A stretch of DNA of 64,000 nucleotides from Agrostemma githago (taxonomy: Eukaryota; Streptophyta; Magnoliopsida; Caryophyllales; Caryophyllaceae), in contig OY288239.1 of NCBI GenBank assembly GCA_958450325.1, forward strand, positions 54,951,049 through 55,015,048. Reading direction: 5' to 3'. Positions 58,415 to 64,000 of this stretch are shown piece after piece (positions within the stretch are counted from its first letter, which is position 1; each line of letters starts with the position of its first letter). Position numbers and translations under genes: made by a program. The notes beneath the pieces were generated by a model, which did no database searches, was not told the DNA's origin, and was given only the letters and a program-made list of their open reading frames with translations.

Positions 58415-59642
58415 ACTCCCCCACACTTAACCCTTACTCGCCCTCGAGTTACCACGAACTAACTAACTAAAAACTAGACTACTAGCCGAGTGGGTATTAG
58501 CGCACCTTACGCCCTTTCAACTCACGCCGAAGTGTTCATGAGGTAGAACACTCCCCACAAGACATGTGAGGTCTTGTGACAAAAATGGTGGATACGCCTC
58601 GCACACAAAACAAACAAACACACAAAAAGAGACGTATCCAAACTAAGAAAACACCGAATTCCTCATCAAAACGGTGGGAAAGTCACCGGACATGAACCCA
58701 AGGCAAGTAAAACATTCCCAAGTTAGCTACATAAGATGAAAGGGACACAAATTCTAATAGAAGGATGGCTAAGCAACAATCATATTGACAACTTACCTAG
58801 GTCCTTCTAATCTACTAAATAAAATCTACACCAGGACGATAAATGGAGTGGATAAGGATGAACCCCAAAGCGAGTCAACACTGTAGGTAAGTGAAATTTC
58901 AATCCCCAAGCAAAGCCTAGATGGTCGTCCCAAATTCAAAGTAACCAACTAGTCCAAACAAAAAGGCGAACACGCTAAGCAAAAAGAAGGATAACTGAAT
59001 AGTCGCCACTATCTTCCTTCCTCGGGACTCAGTCCGTTGGTAGGCCCTTCATGACGACGCATCGACAAAGAAAAAGGCTTATTATTTTTATTTTTGGGAA
59101 TATTTTTGGGTTTTTGGTTTTTTCATTGTTTATTCTTTTCTTTTTGACTTGGGGCTAACATTTTTCACTTTTGATTTTCTTTTTCTTCTCTCCTTAAGTC
59201 AATCAATTGAGGGCAAATTTTTGGGCATTTTTCGTTTTTTTTAGAAGTCCTTTTTTATCTCGATTGGCTTGCCCATGCTTGACATTATAATGCAATTTGC
59301 CAATTTCATTTTGCAAAGCTTATTATTTGCAATGGAGGAATGGTAGGAAAATAGGTAAGTTAGGTGTGCACCCCTTCCTAGCCCACAATAAGGTGAAAAA
59401 AATTTGGACTAGAAAGCGGTTACTTGAATAAGGTCACCTAAGGAAATGAAACCCGATAACCAAGGCCTAAACACTCCGGGGGTGGTCAAGGTGGTCAAAT
59501 GCAAATCCCGGTGTAAATTCTTAGTAGAAAAGATGGACTCAAGGCAAAGGGTCAATATAGACATTGCTTAAAGGTCATCCTACTAGAATAAAGTCCACAA
59601 ATCAAAATGTGACGCTAACTAGGGAATAAGAAGCACTTGCAC

Positions 59643-60819
59643 TGGATGCAAACCCGGATCTCTCCCATTCAAATACTTAGGGGTTCCAATTAAATCCTTT
59701 CAGCTTACGATTCTTGACTGTCAGCCTTTGGTACACAAGGTTACTGAAAGAATCAGACGACTGGGTGCGAGAAAGTTATCTTATGCAGGTCGGTTAGTCC
59801 TGGTTAAATCAGTCTTGTCCACTCTTCATAATTACTGGGCGAGCATTTTTTTACTCCCGACAGGTGTCATAAAACAAATAGAAGGCGTTTGTAGGACTTT
59901 CCTCTGGGAAGGGGGGACAACCTTTACCAGGCCTCCTCTCGTGTCCTAGAAGAAAGTTTGCGTTCCTTATAAAGAAGGAGGACTAAATTTGACGCAATGT
60001 TCAAATTGGAACAAAGCGGCAATTGAAAAACTGGTTTGGTGTGTTGCAAAACATCCGACCAAACTCTGGGTTGCTTGGGTCAATTCGATATATCTGAAGG
60101 GACGCTCTTAGCTTCAGTACTGCCCGCCTGCGGATGTAGGATGGGGATGGAAACGGATTTTCAAGGTGAAAGACAAGCTCAAAAATGGTATAGAAAGTGG
60201 GGAATGGAGTGATACTAGCAATTATACCACGGCTAAGGGTTACCAATGGCTCAGAGAAAAGGAAGACGAAGTGGGTTGGCATAAACTGGTATGGAACAAA
60301 TGGACTCTGAAACACAGAATGATTACGTGGATATATCAACATAACGCAATGAACACGAAGGGAAAACTTAACAGACTGAATGTGACGTCCAATGTTTTAT
60401 GCAGCATTTGTGGTGTACAGGTAGAGGAAATTGAGCATCTATTCTGGGAATGTGAGTATAGCAGACGAATCTTGATGAGCATAGCAAAATGGATAGAGCA
60501 AGATCTCAGCAGAAAGATTACAAATGAATGGCGGGATAGGATGAAAAGCAGCAAACTTCAACGAGCAATGGCCAATAGTGTGATTAATGCTTCCATATAT
60601 TACATATGGGAACAAAGGAACAAGAGCAGAGTGGATGGTGTACTGATACAGCCTCATGTAGTGAGCAAGAATATGATTAAGGAGCCTAAAATTTATTTCA
60701 ATAATGTTCAGAAAGGTAAACTTAGTGATAGAGATGACAAGTTCATCTCTAGAATGATGGGCAACTGATGTATATTTGATTTTTTTCATTTATATAATAC
60801 TTACATTTTCCCAAAAAAA
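59643..60819 (+). mobile_element. 5'-truncated LINE (L1-type), 1177 bp
   Basis: The plus strand opens mid-gene with GCKPGSLPFKYLGVPIKSFQ, the C-terminal reverse-transcriptase segment of plant L1 elements. RRLGARKLSYAGRLVLVKSV follows, then a zf-RVT region (CSICGVQVEEIEHLFWECEY) and a tail to the stop near 60768. A short 3' UTR and poly-A (60813-60819) end it. Target duplications of 15 bp, AAGAAGCACTTGCAC (59628-59642) and AAGAAGAACTTGCAC (60820-60834), differ at one base. In-frame TAG codons lie near 59949 and 60110. It is a dead 5'-truncated copy made by target-primed reverse transcription. Confidence 0.9.
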
Positions 60820-61870
60820 AAGAAGAACTTGCACCCAAATCACACAACCGGGTTTTCGAAAAGCTTTTCCTACACCTAACACAAACTATTTAAGACAAGG
60901 ACAAAAGAAAGAGAAAAACGCACAAAGAAGAAAGAAAAAGAAAAATAAACATGCAAAACGAACACACAAAATAAACAAACACCACCCCATGCAATCCAAG
61001 CAAGCTACTTGATCAACCCAAACTTCACAAAGCTCCACCCGAGCAACCATCACCAAAATACAATCTCCAAACTCCACAACGAAAAAAGGAAAAATAGATT
61101 GAGCGATATTACCGAATATCTCTAGAGCTTCCCGAAATTCCTGGCCATCGAGCAACCTACAAGGAAAAAGAGAGGCAAAACGCACACAAACGACGAATAT
61201 ACTAGACACGAACAAGAAGGAAAAATAAGACACAAAAGATTTTTGAGATTTTTGAGATTTTTGAAATTTTTGAAATTTTTAGAGATTTTTGGATTTTTTT
61301 TCGAAAAACTATGAAAATAAAAGTAAATATAAACTTAAATATCGCTCCCCCACACTTAAACCGAGCAATGTCCTTATGCTCGATCGGTAGTGTGTGGAAG
61401 ACACTTAAAAACAAAGAAATAAAGGAATTAATCTAAAAACTACACTAAAAATGAAGAAGTGATAGGCGGTGTCGGGTCTAGGTGTAATCACGCCACTTAG
61501 ACCCGAGCCAAGAAAAGATATGGATGGGGGAAAGTTAAAAAGAAAATAAAAAAACGAAATGGGAGGGAAGGGCTAGGTGTAATCAAGTCACCTAGCCCGG
61601 ATTCCGCCCAATTTCGACTAAATTCTACCGATTAATCTAAAAAAGAGAAAAATAAAAACTAAGAAAACTAAGGAGAAATTGTCATTTTGGATTTTCAAGT
61701 GATTCTTGACGTAATCAAGTCGTCAAGAACCACCAGGAGCAATCATCAAAAAGGCCCCGAGGGCCACCAAATCACAATAACAAAGGGACAAAAATAGGAC
61801 GAGCATCAAAAACGGAAAAGAAAAGAAAGTCGCCATACCCAATGGTTAGCAACTAACGATCTCCATCGTC

Positions 61871-63502
61871 TCAATAATCAAAGTCATCACTATGCTCATC
61901 ATCATCGTTGTCAGTTTCATCTTCACCATCATTATCATCTTCATCTGAGTTACCATTAACTTCATCTGCTTCATCATTACCCACCCCCAAATTGGCATCA
62001 AAGGCATCCTCGGCCTCGAACTCCTCGTCATCCATCATCGTAACACCACTACCACCTGGATTACCGTGGTTCAGAAATAATTTGGGCCGAAACCAAGATG
62101 GAAGGTTGCCTCGCGGATTAATGTACCCCTGATGTGCTAGAAGGTAGAAACCGGGGTACTGGGCATAATAGTTATCTCTCTGCTGCTCATATTGCCCAAG
62201 GTGTAGCTCATTAAACATAGCGGCCAAGGATGCATCGGTCGGGGGCTGAGGATAGGCAAAAGGAGTGTAAGGAGTGTACGGAGGGATATCCACAAATGTC
62301 GGGGGTGAAGGATAGAAGGGGTGGGGTGGGGTAGCTTCTTGTTGTTGTGGTTGTGGTGGTGGTCGTTGCGGGGGCTCAACACTAGCATGTGGATGCGGAG
62401 TACGAGAGGAAGAGACACCAGGATCACCTCCCGCACCGGGTAATAAAAAGTTAGGCTCTGGGACCGGGACAAGGGAGTGTGGTAAAGGCACAAGGGTCGG
62501 GAGCCTATGGCAAGGTAAAAAGAAATGAGCACAACCCGAGGTATTCCATTGGTACCTTTTATGTTCCCTATCAAAAGTAATCCACCTATGAATCCTAGCC
62601 AAGCGATCCTCATCTATGCTCGTGTCCCCGGGCACGGGGATCAACTCGTCCTCCCGAAACTTCTCATCAACCGTCTTAGCCAAATGGGTTATAAGCCCTC
62701 CAAAGACAATCTCACCCACATGCTTCCCCGCCTTACTTACCTTTTGAAAATGTTTAGCTAGAGCAAGGGGAAGGTCGGGGGAAAATCTAGGTTGGCTTTT
62801 CACATTCAAGTAAGCCCCGAGTATAGTCAATTCTTGTTGGGTGAAAGTACCCATTTTGGTCCGCCCAAAGATAGTACCTGCAATCTAGCGATGCCACAAA
62901 CGTAGAACCGGGTGATGGACATGACGGCTAGACAACCGTCTAAAGTCAACAAGGGTAAAACCGGTTATGCTATGCCACACATCGGGCTCATTAAATCCGG
63001 CGGGTATTTCACAATTAGAAGGGGAGGGGAGATCAAAAAGATCACCAAATTGGGTGAGGGAGTAGTTATAGAAGCCATTGTTGACCCTAAAAGTAACCCG
63101 GGGTGGATCGACTCTAGTGTTGAGGGTAAAGCTACTAAGGAACTCCAATGTGAGTTGCTTATAAGTAAGCTCATGCATATTAAAAAGCATTTCCATCCCT
63201 ATTCCCACAAATAATTCCTGACTATGGTCAAGAATACCAGGTTTTCTAAGGATTATTTTGCAAAGGAAACGAGTCGGTTCAAGAGGCTTACCGAGGAGCT
63301 TAGAGAATTGCTCCTTTTGCAACTCCAACCCAACAGCAAGGTTAGGAAAATCCAGGTTGCACGAAACTGTCGGTTCCTCGACCACGACCTCTTCCTCGAC
63401 TCTTGAAGTTGACGCATTTTTTCTTTTCTTGCTAGCTACTGCCTTCCCTTTTTTTCTAGTGTTCACCATTGTTGATGAAGAAGCTCCAAATAAGCTAAAC
63501 AC
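61871..63502 (-). pseudogene. Athila ORF1-like protein gene, one in-frame stop
   Basis: The frame from 63502 (likely start MVNTRKKGKAVASKKRKN at 63469) has a basic nuclear-signal-like N-terminus. A core follows, with LLGKPLEPTRFLCKII, EMLFNMHELTYKQLTLEFLS and RVTFRVNNGFYNYSLTQFGD, as in the Athila ORF-1 family. A TAG at 62885-62887 interrupts it at HPVLRLWHR, and the same frame continues with IAGTIFGRTKMGTFTQQELT. It runs on through Pro-rich sequence to an acidic tail (DNDDDEHSDDFDY) ending at 61871. Function is unknown; it occupies the position between pol and the 3' LTR. Total about 544 codons including the stop. Confidence 0.75.
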
Positions 63503-64000
63503 CCAAATTCAATTTTTACCCAAAAATACTAGTTAGAACCCACAAAAACGCCCAATAGAAGCTTGAAAATTGGTATAATAGGCCTCCAAAACAAACTCCA
63601 ACAAGCTTAATCGAGTTTGGAAACAAAATCCTAAATTCGGATTTTGGAAAAATTGGTGATAAAAAACTCAATTTTTTCAGTTTTTGAGGGTTTAGAGGGT
63701 AGAAAATGGGCCTAAGATAGTTATTAAAGTGATAGAAATTGATTTTGGAGTGTTCAGGAAGAGATTTGATGTGATTTGGTGAAGTATTGGAGTGTTTTGG
63801 GGTTTATGTGAAGTTGGGGTTTGTTTTTTTTTTAGGATGAAGGTAGTATGGAGGTTGAAGAAGATGGGTGAGTTTGAGTTGTGAGGGGAGTTAGTATTGG
63901 GGTGGGTTATTTTGTAAGGGGGAGTTTGGGGCGGGTTGGTTGGTTATGAGGGGAAGGTTGGGCCGGGTATTGCGAAATAGGCGATCTGGGCTCGATGAAC
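63503..64000 (-). other. Spacer upstream of the ORF1-like gene
   Basis: G/T-rich on the plus strand (TTTGGGGTTTATG, GTTGGGGTTTG, GGGTTGGTTGG), with no frame of interest. In Athila elements a non-coding spacer separates integrase from this gene. Confidence 0.4.

Larger units (their letters stand above)
56976..64000 (-). mobile_element. Second Athila-like element, 3' part (runs out of window)
   Basis: The 3' LTR is at 56976-58414, the purine tract at 58415-58427, the non-coding 3' region at 58428-61870 (with a LINE inserted) and an ORF1-like gene at 61871-63502. The LTR starts TGATATGCC and ends in CCATCA. It shares the TATA box and a decayed GC-box series (about 58045-58170) with the Athila derivative at 19310-35619, but is clearly diverged, so it is a sister family. 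The left TSD would be ATCTT (56971-56975); the right one is outside. 63503-64000 is G/T-rich spacer with no recognised domain; gag-pol should lie beyond the edge. Confidence 0.85.

Noticed and set aside
62137..62613. 158-codon minus frame
   Set aside because: Out-of-frame reading of the Pro-rich part of the Athila ORF1-like gene.

Overview
The window is transposable-element-dense DNA from a flowering plant, probably a dicot. The evidence is multi-kilobase LTR retrotransposons with plant-type primer-binding sites, CACTA (En/Spm) transposons with two spliced transposase genes, Stowaway- and Tourist-like MITEs, and low GC. I cannot name the species, and I see no intact ordinary host gene. The setting resembles pericentromeric or other heterochromatic plant DNA (inference).

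The core is a nest whose boundaries I placed from terminal sequences, target-site duplications (TSDs) and, twice, the uninterrupted sister copy. A DUF4283/zinc-knuckle gene remnant (minus strand; halves at 1470-2277 and 54151-54615) was split by a Tekay-like Ty3/gypsy element (2278-54150, + strand, LTRs of 3.6-3.9 kb, no recognisable gag-pol). That element received CACTA-1 (7410-35944) and, separately, a second large-LTR non-coding element of the LARD type (36579-49610, minus strand). CACTA-1 carries a solo LTR (9747-13249) inside an exon of its TNPA-like gene, and an Athila-lineage element with only gag and protease (19310-35619, minus strand). The left LTR of that Athila element is split by CACTA-2 (20760-27402), which holds a Tourist-like MITE (26246-26446) and two captured host-gene fragments. 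Another MITE (4176-4434) sits in the 5' LTR of the outermost element.

Flanks. On the left (1-2277) are a Tat/Ogre-like LTR end with a tRNA-Arg-type primer site, low-complexity DNA, a Stowaway-like MITE and one half of the DUF4283 remnant. On the right (54151-64000) are the other DUF4283 half, a tandem repeat block, an inverted relative of the Tat/Ogre-like LTR, a Tekay-type LTR end, and the 3' part of a second Athila-like element (56976 to past the window end). That element has its LTR, an Athila ORF1-like gene and a 5'-truncated LINE insertion.

How the parts work together. LTR divergence judged by eye falls with nesting depth: about 5% for the outermost element, about 1.5% for the Athila derivative, about 0.3% for the LARD. 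The two youngest retroelements lack reverse transcriptase and integrase, so they must have been mobilised in trans. Both CACTA elements share one layout: a GC-rich island near the right end, then TNP2-like and TNPA-like genes transcribed leftward. They differ in subterminal repeat motif. CACTA-1 genes are broken mostly by nonsense codons of the type expected from C-to-T decay. CACTA-2 has lost the 3' half of its TNP2-like gene.
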